Origin: DATMER01 sp963844885
Lineage (GTDB): Bacteria > Acidobacteriota > Thermoanaerobaculia > Multivoradales > UBA5704
NCBI GenBank assembly: GCA_963844885.1
Contig: CAWJQA010000006.1
Location: 878,469-942,468 of the forward strand
Reading direction: 5' to 3'
DNA: 64,000 bases
The position numbers and the translations under genes are program-made. Positions within the stretch are counted from its first letter, which is position 1. Each line of letters opens with the position of its first letter. Positions 45,291 to 54,197 of this stretch are shown here, piece by piece. Under the pieces are notes generated by a model. That model worked only from the letters and a program-made list of their open reading frames with translations, was not told where the DNA came from and made no database searches.

Positions 45291-45681
45291 CTCTGTACCT
45301 CCAAACAGAATGTAGCACAGCCAGGCGTGATGTGGCACATGGAGACTGTCTGCAACCCGGCGCCGATCTGGTCGAAGCGATCGAGAACGAGGCGAGCGCC
45401 GGCCGAACCATCACTGCGCCGAGGCCGATTCGTGGTCTATCCCAGTAGCCGGAGAGCCGTTTCCCTACTCTCTCTTGAAAGTCGGGTGGCACCCATTTCG
45501 GGGCCAAAACAAGCTTATCCGCGAGCACGGCCTCGTCCCCTGATGGAGCACGGTGCCATTCCACAAAGGCACCTGCCTCCTGAAGCAGGCACCGCCAGGT
45601 AGAAGCGAGCTGCCATCGTCGAGAGGCAGTCCTGTCCACAAATCCGTCACTGTCTCCTCGGAAAACACCCTCCACGAAGGG
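45291..45681. other. Stretch without a convincing gene
   Basis: 390 bp upstream of a sigma-54 promoter. A minus-strand open frame of 169 codons covers it but has no start signal or recognisable motif. TGTC half-sites cluster at about 45630-45655 (CTGTCCAC and CTGTCTCC) and could be activator sites; otherwise I see nothing. Confidence 0.5.
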
Positions 45682-45697
45682 TGGTATGGTCCTTGCA
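45682..45697 (+). promoter_or_regulatory. Sigma-54 (-24/-12) promoter
   Basis: TGGTATGGTCCTTGCA: GG and GC elements exactly 10 nt apart, TTGCA -12 box. The predicted transcript starts about 40 nt before the ATG of the gene at 45747. Confidence 0.82.
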
Positions 45698-45746
45698 CAA
45701 TCCCGGTCCGGCCGCAAAAAACGATCCCTTTCTAGGAGGTAAGACG

Positions 45747-46244
45747 ATGCTTGCCACGATGGAAAAGCCCATGGCATCCAAACTGACGGATGTAAACTCG
45801 GTGACCGAATTGCTTCCGTCCGTGATCTACGATCCGGTGCATCAAGTGATCACTGCCACCGTGATCGTTGGCTTCGATGCGACCACTTCCAACCTCGTAG
45901 TCCACGCCCCCCCCATCGCCATCCCAAAGGGAGTCGAGTCCTCGAGCTGGACGGTGCTCTGGAACGTTGTGCCTGACGCCACTCTCCAGTCGGCGTCTTT
46001 CCTTTCCACTTCCGAGGGAGTTGAAATTCCAGGGCAGAACCTACCTCCTGAAGTGACTCTCACGACGTTGGGGGAGGGGCAGTCCCTGGACCAGTGGCAG
46101 GCGACGTTCGTGAATGCTGTCACGGGCCCGAACTCGTTCAACTATATCCTTTTGGTAAAGGGCACCCCCCTCGGCTCGACACTGGCGATGTTCAAGCGGC
46201 ATGACCCCACGATCGTGGTGACTCCGGACCCGATGGGCGGCTAG
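45747..46244 (+). CDS. Small protein of unknown function, sigma-54 controlled
   Basis: 165 residues, no signal peptide. Beta-rich, ending FKRHDPTIVVTPDPMGG. The ending resembles that of the protein encoded at 56507-57016 (FSHDPEMVVGPFG), and the SSWTVLWNVVP and FNYILLV strands recall the PixA/AidA inclusion-body protein family, whose members end in a strand with W-D-P-x-I. That relation is a guess. Strong ribosome site TAGGAGGT 6 nt before the ATG and a sigma-54 promoter 50 nt upstream suggest abundant, conditional expression. It overlaps the convergent kinase gene by 4 bp. Confidence 0.8.
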   Translation: MLATMEKPMASKLTDVNSVTELLPSVIYDPVHQVITATVIVGFDATTSNLVVHAPPIAIPKGVESSSWTVLWNVVPDATLQSASFLSTSEGVEIPGQNLPPEVTLTTLGEGQSLDQWQATFVNAVTGPNSFNYILLVKGTPLGSTLAMFKRHDPTIVVTPDPMGG

Positions 46245-48946
46245 TTGACCTGCCGGGGGCGGGTCAAGGCCTGGAAGGCGGGTTCCTTGCGCAGAGGGTC
46301 GAAGAAGGGGAGAGCGAACCAACTGGCATCGACTTTCTGCGCCGCCGCCTGCCGGGCATGGAAGAGGGCCGAGCCGCGGTCGCCGATGAGGACGTAGACG
46401 ACCGCGGCTTCCATGGAGAGCTGGCCATTGTCGGGAGTCAACCGCAGGGCCTGCTGAATCGCTTCGAGAGCCTGGTCGGTCTTGCCGAGATGGGCAAAGG
46501 CCTGAGCTTGAACGGCAAGCAGGCTCCAGTCACCGGGAGTGGCACGGAGAGCGACGGACTCCGTAATGCCGGCATAAAGCCTTCTGGCTTCCGCCGGCCG
46601 GCCAAGGAGGGTCAGGCAATCCGCGAGGTTGAGCGCGGCCGATGGATCATCCGGTTTAAGAGCCAGGGCCTGCCGGAGGCTGGTTTCGGCTTCGGCGTAA
46701 CGGCGCAGGAGCAGAAGGTTGCCTCCGAGGTTGGTCAGCGACCCGATCCCGGGGTCGCTCTTCACGACCTCCCGCAGCAGCGCCACGGCGCGCTCAGGGT
46801 TTCGTAGCAGCTCGATCTGCGCGAGGGTTTTGAGCCCGTCGAGATTGCCGGGAGAGCGTGCGAGAAGCTCTTCCAGATGCCGGCGCGCGTCATCGAGGCG
46901 GCTCTGGCGATACTCGGCGTTGGCCAGGGTGAGCAGGTTCGGCCAGGAAGGCTGGAGGCGGACGGCGGCCCGCATCAACTCCAGGCCTTCCACGGGCCGG
47001 CCTCGCCTTTCAGCGAGCAGGCCTCGCTGAAGCAGGCTTCCGGCCGGATCGATCTCCTCCAGGCTGGTCAGCGCGGCTTCGGCCTCGTCGAGATGCCCCG
47101 CCGACAGCTCCAGCTCGAAGCGGGCTTCCAGGGGCCGGGGATCTCCCGGCGCAATCCGGATCGCATCCTGGATCACGGCAAGCCCGCGCGCAAGGTAACG
47201 GGTGTCGCCCGTTTCAACGTACCGGCGGCGGGCGACTTTCGCTTCCTGGGAATAGGCTTCGACGAAGGACGGCGCTCTGGTTCTCAGCTCTCCCAGGCGG
47301 GCCAGAACGTCGTCGCTGGCGCCTTCCTGGGTGAGTCTCTGCCTCAGATCGAGAAAGGTCTGGTAGTCCTTTTCCTGGATCTCAAGCTCCAGCCGCGCTA
47401 CGCGCAATCGCCTGTCGCCGTAGCCCTGCCGGAGCGCGGAGGCAACGGCATCGGCGAACAGCCGGGGGCGTGAAGAGAGCACCTCCAGAGCTTCGGTCCA
47501 CAGCACCCGTCCGTCCTTTCCGCTCAGGCGCTGCAGGCTCACGTGGCAGAGGTCGCCGGCGCAGTCGGCCCGCGAGGCGATGACCTCGCCGGCGGCCACG
47601 GCGCGGGCGACGGCCGTCGGCGGCCCTTTCACGACGTTGACCTTGTTGAAGTCCAGCGCGGCCAGACCGTCGAGAGCGGCGACGGTGCGGAGCAGAGCGG
47701 CCTGGATGTTGGCGGTGACCCGCGCCTGGTCTTCCGGAGAGAGCGAGCCGGCGATCTCCGGTTTGAGGACCGCCACGTAGACGGGCGGCGGCGGTTTGCG
47801 GGTCAGCAGCCAGATGGAGACCGCCAGAGCCAGCACGGCGACCGCGGTACCGGCAATGGCGATGGCGACGGCCCGGGCTCGCCGGCTCCAGCGGCGGGGA
47901 GACGGTACGATGCTGACCATGCCGCCAATACCGCCGGAGCCAATACCGCCGGAGCCGGAGGTGGCCCAGAGCCCGGAGGCCTGAAGCTCGGCGGCGACGG
48001 CGGCGGCCGAAGGCCGCTCCCGCGGCTCCTTGGCGAGACAGCGCGCCACGATCATCTCCAGAGCCGCGGGCACGTCGGCAACCACCTCCCGAAGCGGCAA
48101 CGGGTTCTCGTAAAGGATGGCGTGGATCATCCCCTGCCGCTCGCCGCCGAAAGGCCGCCGGCCGGCGAGCATCTCATAGAGGACCGCGCCCAGCGCCCAC
48201 AGGTCGGCGGCGGTGCCGACGCGCAACCCCTTGAGCTGCTCGGGCGCCATGTAGGAGGCGGTCCCCACCGCCATCCCCTCCTCGGTGATGCCGCCGGAAT
48301 CGACCCAGCGGGCAAGGCCGAAATCGAGGAGCTTCACCCGGCCGTCCGGAAGCACCATCACATTCTCCGGCTTGAGGTCCCGGTGGACGATGCCGGCGGC
48401 GTGGGCGGCGGCGAGAGCCGAGGCGAGCTGGCCGGCGATGGCTGCCGCCTCGGGAATGGCGAGGCGCCCATCCGGCCGCCCGGCGAGGAGCTGTGCCAGG
48501 GTCGTGCCATCGTAATACGCCATGGCGAGGAAGCGCAGGCCTTCGTGCTCGCCGACCTCGAAGATGGTGCCGATGTTCGGATGATCCAGCGAGGCCGCGG
48601 CCTTGGCCTCGCGGCGGAAGCGGGTCACGTCCGCGGAGCTCGCCTCGCGCCGGTGGCGGAGAAACTTGAGGGCGACCTCCCGTCCCAGCTCGATATCCTG
48701 AGCGAGGTAGACGACGCCCATGCCGCCGCGGCCGAGAGGGCGAAGCAGCCGGTATTGGGAGATCTGCCGGATCGCGACGGGCTCCTCTGCCGGCAACGCG
48801 GGCCCGCCCTGGACCGCTCTCGGCGGAGCCGGGCCGTCGAACAGAGTGGCACTGGACGAGACCGGCAAGGCGGCGCCGCAGGCTACACAGCGGCTGTCGA
48901 ACTCCGAGTTCTCCAGGCCGCAGGAAGGGCAGGGAAGCGCGCGCAT
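46241..48946 (-). CDS. Ser/Thr protein kinase with zinc ribbon, TM segment and TPRs
   Basis: 901 residues. N-terminal zinc ribbon (CPSCG and CVACG), kinase domain with GRGGMG loop (~72-77), catalytic Lys94, HRDLKPEN (188-195), DFG (208-210) and YMAPEQL. A single membrane segment near residue 370 separates it from a C-terminal TPR region. The family are Hanks-type membrane kinases; TPRs probably sense or bind a partner outside or in the periplasm. The start ATG shares its A with the stop TGA of the sigma-54 activator gene (TGATG), so activator and kinase are made together. Confidence 0.93.
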   Translation of the reverse strand: MRALPCPSCGLENSEFDSRCVACGAALPVSSSATLFDGPAPPRAVQGGPALPAEEPVAIRQISQYRLLRPLGRGGMGVVYLAQDIELGREVALKFLRHRREASSADVTRFRREAKAAASLDHPNIGTIFEVGEHEGLRFLAMAYYDGTTLAQLLAGRPDGRLAIPEAAAIAGQLASALAAAHAAGIVHRDLKPENVMVLPDGRVKLLDFGLARWVDSGGITEEGMAVGTASYMAPEQLKGLRVGTAADLWALGAVLYEMLAGRRPFGGERQGMIHAILYENPLPLREVVADVPAALEMIVARCLAKEPRERPSAAAVAAELQASGLWATSGSGGIGSGGIGGMVSIVPSPRRWSRRARAVAIAIAGTAVAVLALAVSIWLLTRKPPPPVYVAVLKPEIAGSLSPEDQARVTANIQAALLRTVAALDGLAALDFNKVNVVKGPPTAVARAVAAGEVIASRADCAGDLCHVSLQRLSGKDGRVLWTEALEVLSSRPRLFADAVASALRQGYGDRRLRVARLELEIQEKDYQTFLDLRQRLTQEGASDDVLARLGELRTRAPSFVEAYSQEAKVARRRYVETGDTRYLARGLAVIQDAIRIAPGDPRPLEARFELELSAGHLDEAEAALTSLEEIDPAGSLLQRGLLAERRGRPVEGLELMRAAVRLQPSWPNLLTLANAEYRQSRLDDARRHLEELLARSPGNLDGLKTLAQIELLRNPERAVALLREVVKSDPGIGSLTNLGGNLLLLRRYAEAETSLRQALALKPDDPSAALNLADCLTLLGRPAEARRLYAGITESVALRATPGDWSLLAVQAQAFAHLGKTDQALEAIQQALRLTPDNGQLSMEAAVVYVLIGDRGSALFHARQAAAQKVDASWFALPFFDPLRKEPAFQALTRPRQVN

Positions 48947-50490
48947 CAATCTCCCTGAAATTCGGCCTCCCGGGATTCAGCCAGGGAGCCCGTCGCCTCG
49001 CGGTGGCGAGCCAGCAACTTTTGCAGATAGGTTCGGTGGAGCCCCGACTCGCGGGCGGCGCGCGAGACATTGCCGTCGCAGCGCCGCATCAGCTCGACGA
49101 GAAAACGCTGCTCGACCGCGGCCACGCTCGCCTCCCGCGATTCATTCAACACCTCGCTCGTCAGCTCGGAAAACGCCGGCTCGGCCACAGGATCAGACGC
49201 CGCTCCCGCCATCTCCGGCGGCAGCAGGTCGAGATCGAGATCCGACCCGCGGGCCAGCAGGCAGGCCCGCTCGACGGCATGGGCCAGCTCGCGGACGTTG
49301 CCCGGGTACGGGTAGGCCTGAAGCGCCCGCTCGGCCCGCGGCGTCCAGCGCGGCCTCTCTCCGGGGCGCCGCCAGGACTGCCGAAGGAAATGATCGACGA
49401 GGAGAGGCACGTCGCCCCGGCGCTCGCGCAGGGGCGGCAGCGTCAGATCGAGCACCTTGAGGCGGAAGTACAGATCCTCGCGGAAGCGCCCTTCCTTCGC
49501 CATCTGCCGCAGATCGCGATGGGTGGCGGCGACGATCCTCACGTCCACCTTCTCCGTGCGGTCGGAGCCCAGACGCTGGATCTCACCGAACTGGAGAAAG
49601 CGCAGCAGCTTCGCCTGTGCCTCGATCGGGATCTCCCCCACCTCGTCGAGGAACAGCGTGCCGCCGTGGGCCGAGGCGAGGCGGCCCGGGCGATCGCGCT
49701 TCGCGTCCGTGAACGCTCCGGCGACGTGACCGAAGAGCTCGGATTCGAGCAGGGTGCCGGGCAGCGCCGAGCAGTGGACGGTGACGAACGGCCGTCCCCG
49801 GCGCGGGCTGTTGACGTGCAGCGCCCGGGCGATCAGCTCCTTGCCGGTGCCGGTCTCGCCCAGCACGAGCACCGGAGCGTCCGCGGCGGCCACCTGCGCG
49901 ACCACCCGGAGCAGCTCGAGCATCCGGGGATCGCGGGTGACGATCCCCGCGAAGTCGTGCTGGGCGAACAGATCGCGCTCCAGGCTGCGATTGCGGCGCC
50001 GCAGCTCCTCCCGGTCGCTCGCCCGCTTGAGGAAGAGGCCGGCGATCTCCGCGAGCTCGGCCAGGAAGGCGCGGCTCTCCGGGGTGAAGCTGTCGACGCG
50101 CTCCCGGTTTTCCAGGTAGACGACGCCGTAGACCTCGCCGCCATGGCGTAGCGGCGCCACCAGCACGCAGCAGCGGCCGATCACCAGCCCGCTCTCGCCC
50201 GCGGCGAAGCGGGGATCTTCGATCAGGTTCGGCAGGTAGAGGAGAGCGCCGGTGGCGATCGCCTCGCGGACGAGCGTGCGGCTGAACCGGCGCTCCAGGT
50301 CGCTACGCCGGCCGCGCTCCTCCCCGACCTCGAACTTCTGCTGATAGGAGCCGTCTTCGCGGACGACGACAAAGCCCGTCTCGGCGCCGCACCGCTCGAC
50401 GAGGCGCCGCAGGAGAACCTCGGGGGTCCGTTCCGCGTCGTCCTCGGCCAGCAAGAGCTTTGAGATCTCGTACAGATCCTCGTAGAGCAC
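48946..50490 (-). CDS. Sigma-54-dependent activator with GAF domain
   Basis: 514 residues. N-terminal GAF-type sensor (~25-150), AAA+ domain with Walker A GETGTGKE (211-218), sigma-54 contact loop GAFTDA (258-263; the consensus is GAFTGA), Walker B GGTLFLDE (277-284) and R-finger region, then a Fis-type HTH (NVSRAARESGLHRTYLQ). The Gly-to-Asp change in the contact loop is unusual. GTG start with GGAGG 8 nt upstream. It reads divergently from the sigma-54 target at 50744 and is coupled to the kinase downstream. Confidence 0.93.
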   Translation of the reverse strand: MLYEDLYEISKLLLAEDDAERTPEVLLRRLVERCGAETGFVVVREDGSYQQKFEVGEERGRRSDLERRFSRTLVREAIATGALLYLPNLIEDPRFAAGESGLVIGRCCVLVAPLRHGGEVYGVVYLENRERVDSFTPESRAFLAELAEIAGLFLKRASDREELRRRNRSLERDLFAQHDFAGIVTRDPRMLELLRVVAQVAAADAPVLVLGETGTGKELIARALHVNSPRRGRPFVTVHCSALPGTLLESELFGHVAGAFTDAKRDRPGRLASAHGGTLFLDEVGEIPIEAQAKLLRFLQFGEIQRLGSDRTEKVDVRIVAATHRDLRQMAKEGRFREDLYFRLKVLDLTLPPLRERRGDVPLLVDHFLRQSWRRPGERPRWTPRAERALQAYPYPGNVRELAHAVERACLLARGSDLDLDLLPPEMAGAASDPVAEPAFSELTSEVLNESREASVAAVEQRFLVELMRRCDGNVSRAARESGLHRTYLQKLLARHREATGSLAESREAEFQGD

Positions 50491-50658
50491 TCCGCCTGCC
50501 TCCGATCGGTGACATCTGCCTCTGGGGACAGACAGATCTTAGCCGATTGTGAGGAAGAAAGCTCGCTCCACGAGCAGTGCCTCTCAAGAGTGGCACCCTG
50601 CCGTGCCCATCAAACGAAAAGATCTGTATTTTCAGTAGCTTACGATCCGGCAAGGGCA

Positions 50659-50674
50659 CGGCACGGCCCTTGCC
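50659..50674 (+). promoter_or_regulatory. Sigma-54 (-24/-12) promoter
   Basis: CGGCACGGCCCTTGCC with exact GG-N10-GC spacing. The transcript would start about 59 nt before ATG 50744. TGACA/GACAG motifs at 50509-50535 are candidate activator sites. Confidence 0.8.
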
Positions 50675-50743
50675 TCTGGGAGATGGCGAACGCAGTTGCA
50701 GCCTTGTTCCGACGAACAGGGTATTAACCAAGGGAGAATGACA

Positions 50744-52042
50744 ATGGCAACCTTGACACACGAAGCGAGTATGGCCCAGTCCGAAGAGGCAAAGGAAGCT
50801 GCCGTGGCTACCTATTGGCAGATCGGCCTCAAGGACCATCAAAACGACCCTGACAATCCGTCAACGGCCATCAACGACATCTGGGATGCAATGTTTCCGG
50901 CCAATCTCACACTCGTCGCACAGATCGTTGGCGCACTCTACGGCGATCACTACTTCGACCCCAGCATCTGCCAGATGAACGCCACCATGCTGGCGAACGA
51001 GCTCAACGCCGCCTTGGGGAAGAACCCCGCCGACTGTCTTCGCGCAGCAACCACCGCGTTCAGCCAGTGGTACGGCCTTTCGGTGCGCTCGAACTTCCAG
51101 GACGCCGGCCTCATCCCGCGGCAAGGCAACTCCCTCGAAAGCCCCGACGTGGTCGTCAACGGCACCACTCCCACGACAGTGCAGCGGCTGATCACGATGT
51201 GGAACCAGACGATCTGGGGGCCGGTATCGAGCGATAAGAACCTCTCCTACGGCCGCGCGGCCAGCGTGAATCTGCCGGTGCCGATCACGAAACCGGTCAT
51301 GAAGATGTACATCGTCGAGGGATCGATCAATCCGCCGAATCCGCGCAGCTGGACGCAGCTCTTCACGCAAGATGGCTCGGCTCCGACGGCAGCTCTGCAG
51401 AACACCCAGGGTGCGACGACGCTACAGCCCGGCGATCGCGCCGCAAACGCCGACGCGTTCATGTGGAACGTTCCCGGCACCGGCCACTACTGCGTCATCT
51501 CGGTGGCCGGCTCGGAGTTCTTCCTGAACGATCCATCGCAGGTGAGTCCGAGTAACTGGAACAACATGACGTGGATCACCTATAACGGAGCGGCAGGATG
51601 GCACAACCTCGACACGCCGCAGGGCGATTCTGCAACGCTGAAGATCCACAACCTCGACGGCACGACCGAGCGGTTCGTGATCGAGGCGCATTGCAGTGAG
51701 CTACCCAAAGGCACCACGGTCTCCGTCGAGACAACGGACAAGAAGTTGGCTACGCCGTTGCGCAGCGGCGTCGTGAGTATCGCCGCAAAAGATCAGGTCG
51801 TTGGAGCCGAAACGGAGCTGCCGGGCCACTACTCCGGCGACGTGATTGTCCACTTCAAGACGCCGGACGGCAAGCCGCTCCCCCCGAGGGCCACGATCGA
51901 CGTGCGCGGCTACTGGCACATTCCGCCGGGCCACGCCCACTATGAAGGCGCGGTCAAGCTGCTCGGCGACACCCATGCGATCTCACTGAGTCGGCCTGTA
52001 CGCCTGTTCGTTGGCAGCTTCACGCTCGTCGGTAAACTGTAA
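50744..52042 (+). CDS. Protein of unknown function, sigma-54 controlled
   Basis: 432 residues without signal peptide. An N-terminal helical part (SLES region preceded by FDPSICQMNATMLANELNAA) is followed by a beta-rich domain with NVPGTGHYCVISVAG and NWNNMTWITYNG. That stretch resembles a beta domain often found at the ends of bacterial surface or binding proteins (GHYCL...WRN). The C-terminus is also beta-rich. ATG 50744 rather than 50738 was chosen for spacing to AAGGGAGA. No enzyme motif recognised. It is probably an output of the adjacent activator-kinase pair. Confidence 0.8.
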   Translation: MATLTHEASMAQSEEAKEAAVATYWQIGLKDHQNDPDNPSTAINDIWDAMFPANLTLVAQIVGALYGDHYFDPSICQMNATMLANELNAALGKNPADCLRAATTAFSQWYGLSVRSNFQDAGLIPRQGNSLESPDVVVNGTTPTTVQRLITMWNQTIWGPVSSDKNLSYGRAASVNLPVPITKPVMKMYIVEGSINPPNPRSWTQLFTQDGSAPTAALQNTQGATTLQPGDRAANADAFMWNVPGTGHYCVISVAGSEFFLNDPSQVSPSNWNNMTWITYNGAAGWHNLDTPQGDSATLKIHNLDGTTERFVIEAHCSELPKGTTVSVETTDKKLATPLRSGVVSIAAKDQVVGAETELPGHYSGDVIVHFKTPDGKPLPPRATIDVRGYWHIPPGHAHYEGAVKLLGDTHAISLSRPVRLFVGSFTLVGKL

Positions 52043-52115
52043 TCCGGAAGCCGTCTGACCGGGACCCTAAATGCCAGCAGTGCCAGTGGAATAATCGCAA
52101 CTTCGAGGAAAAAGT

Positions 52116-52146
52116 GATGGCGAGGGCGCCCGACGCCCTCGCCATC
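52116..52146. terminator. Perfect 13-bp hairpin downstream of the 50744 gene
   Basis: GATGGCGAGGGCG, loop CCCGA, CGCCCTCGCCATC. No U-tract follows, so it is a strong stem of terminator type rather than a canonical terminator. Confidence 0.6.
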
Positions 52147-52214
52147 GAGAACCTGGAACGCCTCGTCCGGGCTGACCACGGTCAGTAGCCTTCGACCTCG
52201 GGTCGCGGTCACAC

Positions 52215-52475
52215 CTTCGGCGACCCGCCGACAGGCTTCGGAGAGGCGCCGAAGAGTGAAGTCGACCGCCGAAAGGCTTCGGCGGTCGGCGACGCGTCTC
52301 GGCGGGTTGCCGAAAGGCTTCGGCAGATGCCGAAGGGCTTCGACGAAGCGCCGAAGCGTTGAGGCGACCGGCGAAGACCTTCGGCATGACGCCGAAAGGT
52401 CTCGGGAGACGCCGAAGCTCCTCGGCATGACGCCGAAAGGTCTCGGGAGGCGCCGAAACGTGTCGGCGAGGCGGC
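52215..52475. repeat. Array C: about 12 degenerate 21-bp repeats (GCCGAAnnnnTTCGGC type)
   Basis: Units such as ACGCCGAAAGGTCTCGGGAGG and ACGCCGAAGCTCCTCGGCATG repeat every ~21 bp, each an imperfect palindrome (GCCGAA ... TTCGGC). The array fills most of the 508-bp gene-free stretch between the 50744 gene and the FHA-type activator. Same period as array B but a different core sequence. Confidence 0.85.
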
Positions 52476-52550
52476 CCGTTGACCCCCCGACTGCGAAGGG
52501 GCTAAAGTCGCCTCCAACCCGGACAAGACGATAGGGGGAGATCACCCAGG

Positions 52551-54181
52551 ATGCGGCCCAAGAGCGAGAACCGGCCGGGGACACAGACGTGGTCAACGCC
52601 GACGGGGAAGCCCCAGCCTGCGCTCACCGTTCCCGGCCTGACGATCCTCGGCCACCCCCAGATCCAACGGGTCGGCGAGCGGGCGGCGTTGCTCGAGCTC
52701 TCGTCGGGCCGGGAAGCGCTCCTGTCGCGGGGAGAACCGGGGTTCTCTCCGCCGGGTGAGTCGGTTTTCCGGCCGCTCGCCGCTCCCTATCTCAGCCGCC
52801 GTCCCTGGCTCCTCCAACCGGCGGCCGGCGGCGGCGTCCGGTTGCTCCGGGGCGACTCGCCCATGTCTCTCGCCGCCAATGGCGAGCCGGTCGATGGCGA
52901 GGCGTCGTTCTCGGCCGCCGAGGTGGATCGCGGTGTGGTGCTGCTGCTCGCCGGCCAGGTGGTCCTCCTGCTGCATCGCTTCCGCCCGGTCTTTCCCGGC
53001 GGCTTGCCACGCTACGGCCTGGTGGGCCTGAGCGATTCCCTTCTCGACCTCTGCCGCCAGATCGCCCGGGTCGCCGACCTCGACGTCCCGGTGCTGTTGC
53101 GCGGCGCATCGGGCACCGGCAAGGAGCTGGTGGCCGCGGCTCTCCACCGCGCGAGCAGCCGGCGCGACCGGCCGTTCCTGGCGCTCAACATGGGCGCCCT
53201 GCCCGCGTCGCTCGCCGCCGCCGAGCTGTTCGGAGCGACACGGGGAGCCTTCACCGGCGCCGACCAGGCGCGGCGGGGATACTTCCGCCGCGCAAACGGT
53301 GGGACGCTCTTCCTCGATGAGATCGGCGAAACACCCCAGGAGGTGCAGCCGCTGCTGCTGCGCGCCCTGGAGAGCGGCGAGCTCCAGCCGCTGGGGAGTG
53401 AAGAGACGGCGCGCGTCGACGTGCGCGTTCTCGCCGCCACCGACTCGGATCTGGAGCAGGCGGTCACCGCCGGGCGCTTCCGCGGTCCGCTCTTGCACCG
53501 CCTGGGTGGGTACGCGATCCGCCTTCCTGCCCTCGCGAGCGGCGCGACGACATCGGACGGCTGTTCTTTCACTTCCTGCGCGAAGAGCTTGCCCTCGTGG
53601 GAGAGGAGCGCCGTCTGACCGATCCCGATCCGGAGGCGCAGCCCTGGCCTCCCGCGGCGTGGATCGCCCGCCTCGCCGCGGCCCCCTGGCCCGGCAACGT
53701 CCGCCAGTTGCGCAACGTCGCCCGCTCTCTGGCCATCGACAGTCGCGGCACCGGGGAGGTCACCGCGGAGACCCGGCTTCCCGCGGCGATCGAGGATCTG
53801 CTGCGCGACGAGAGGCCGGCCCCGGAATCGGGACCGCCGCCGGAGCGGCTATCCGCGCCCGCACCACCACGGACGGTCTTCCGCAGCCCGCAGGACGTCT
53901 CGGAAGAAGAGCTGCTCACGGCGCTCGCGGCCAACCGTTGGCAGCCCCGGGAGACCGCCCACCAGCTCGGCATCTCGCGCCCTTCGCTCTATTTTCTTTT
54001 CGATACCTTTCCGAGCGTTCGCAAGGCGATGGACCTGAGCCGTGAAGAGATCGTCGAAGCCGGGGAACGCTGCGGCGGCCACCTGCGCGAGATGGCGGCG
54101 ATCCTGCGAGTTTCGGAAGCCGGAATCCGGCGCCGGATGAAACAGCTCGGCCTGCCCCGGGTCCCCGCGAAACAGCCATGA
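52551..54181 (+). CDS. FHA-like sigma-54-dependent activator (one frameshift)
   Basis: Joined frames give ~543 residues. The N-terminal beta domain (LSRRPWLLQPAAGGGVRLLR) resembles divergent FHA domains, which bind phospho-threonine. The AAA+ domain has Walker A GASGTGKE, the canonical loop RGAFTGADQ and GGTLFLDEIGE. A single-base loss near 53535 (CCCTCGCGAG where CCCTGCGCGAG is expected) shifts the frame; the second part carries PGNVRQLRNVAR and two helix-turn-helix segments (RETAHQLGISRPSLYFLF and REMAAILRVSEAGIRRRM). Either a sequence error or a recent lesion. The kinase gene follows 16 nt downstream. Confidence 0.85.
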
Positions 54182-54197
54182 GCCGGGAGGAACAGCC

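Noticed and set aside
45268..45777. 169-codon minus-strand ORF across the sigma-54 promoter
   Set aside because: No start signal or motif, and it overlaps a promoter and the start of a well-supported gene on the other strand.
50594..50610. Second sigma-54 promoter upstream of 50744 (TGGCACCCTGCCGTGC)
   Set aside because: GG to GC spacing is 11 rather than 10, and there is a correctly spaced element closer to the gene.
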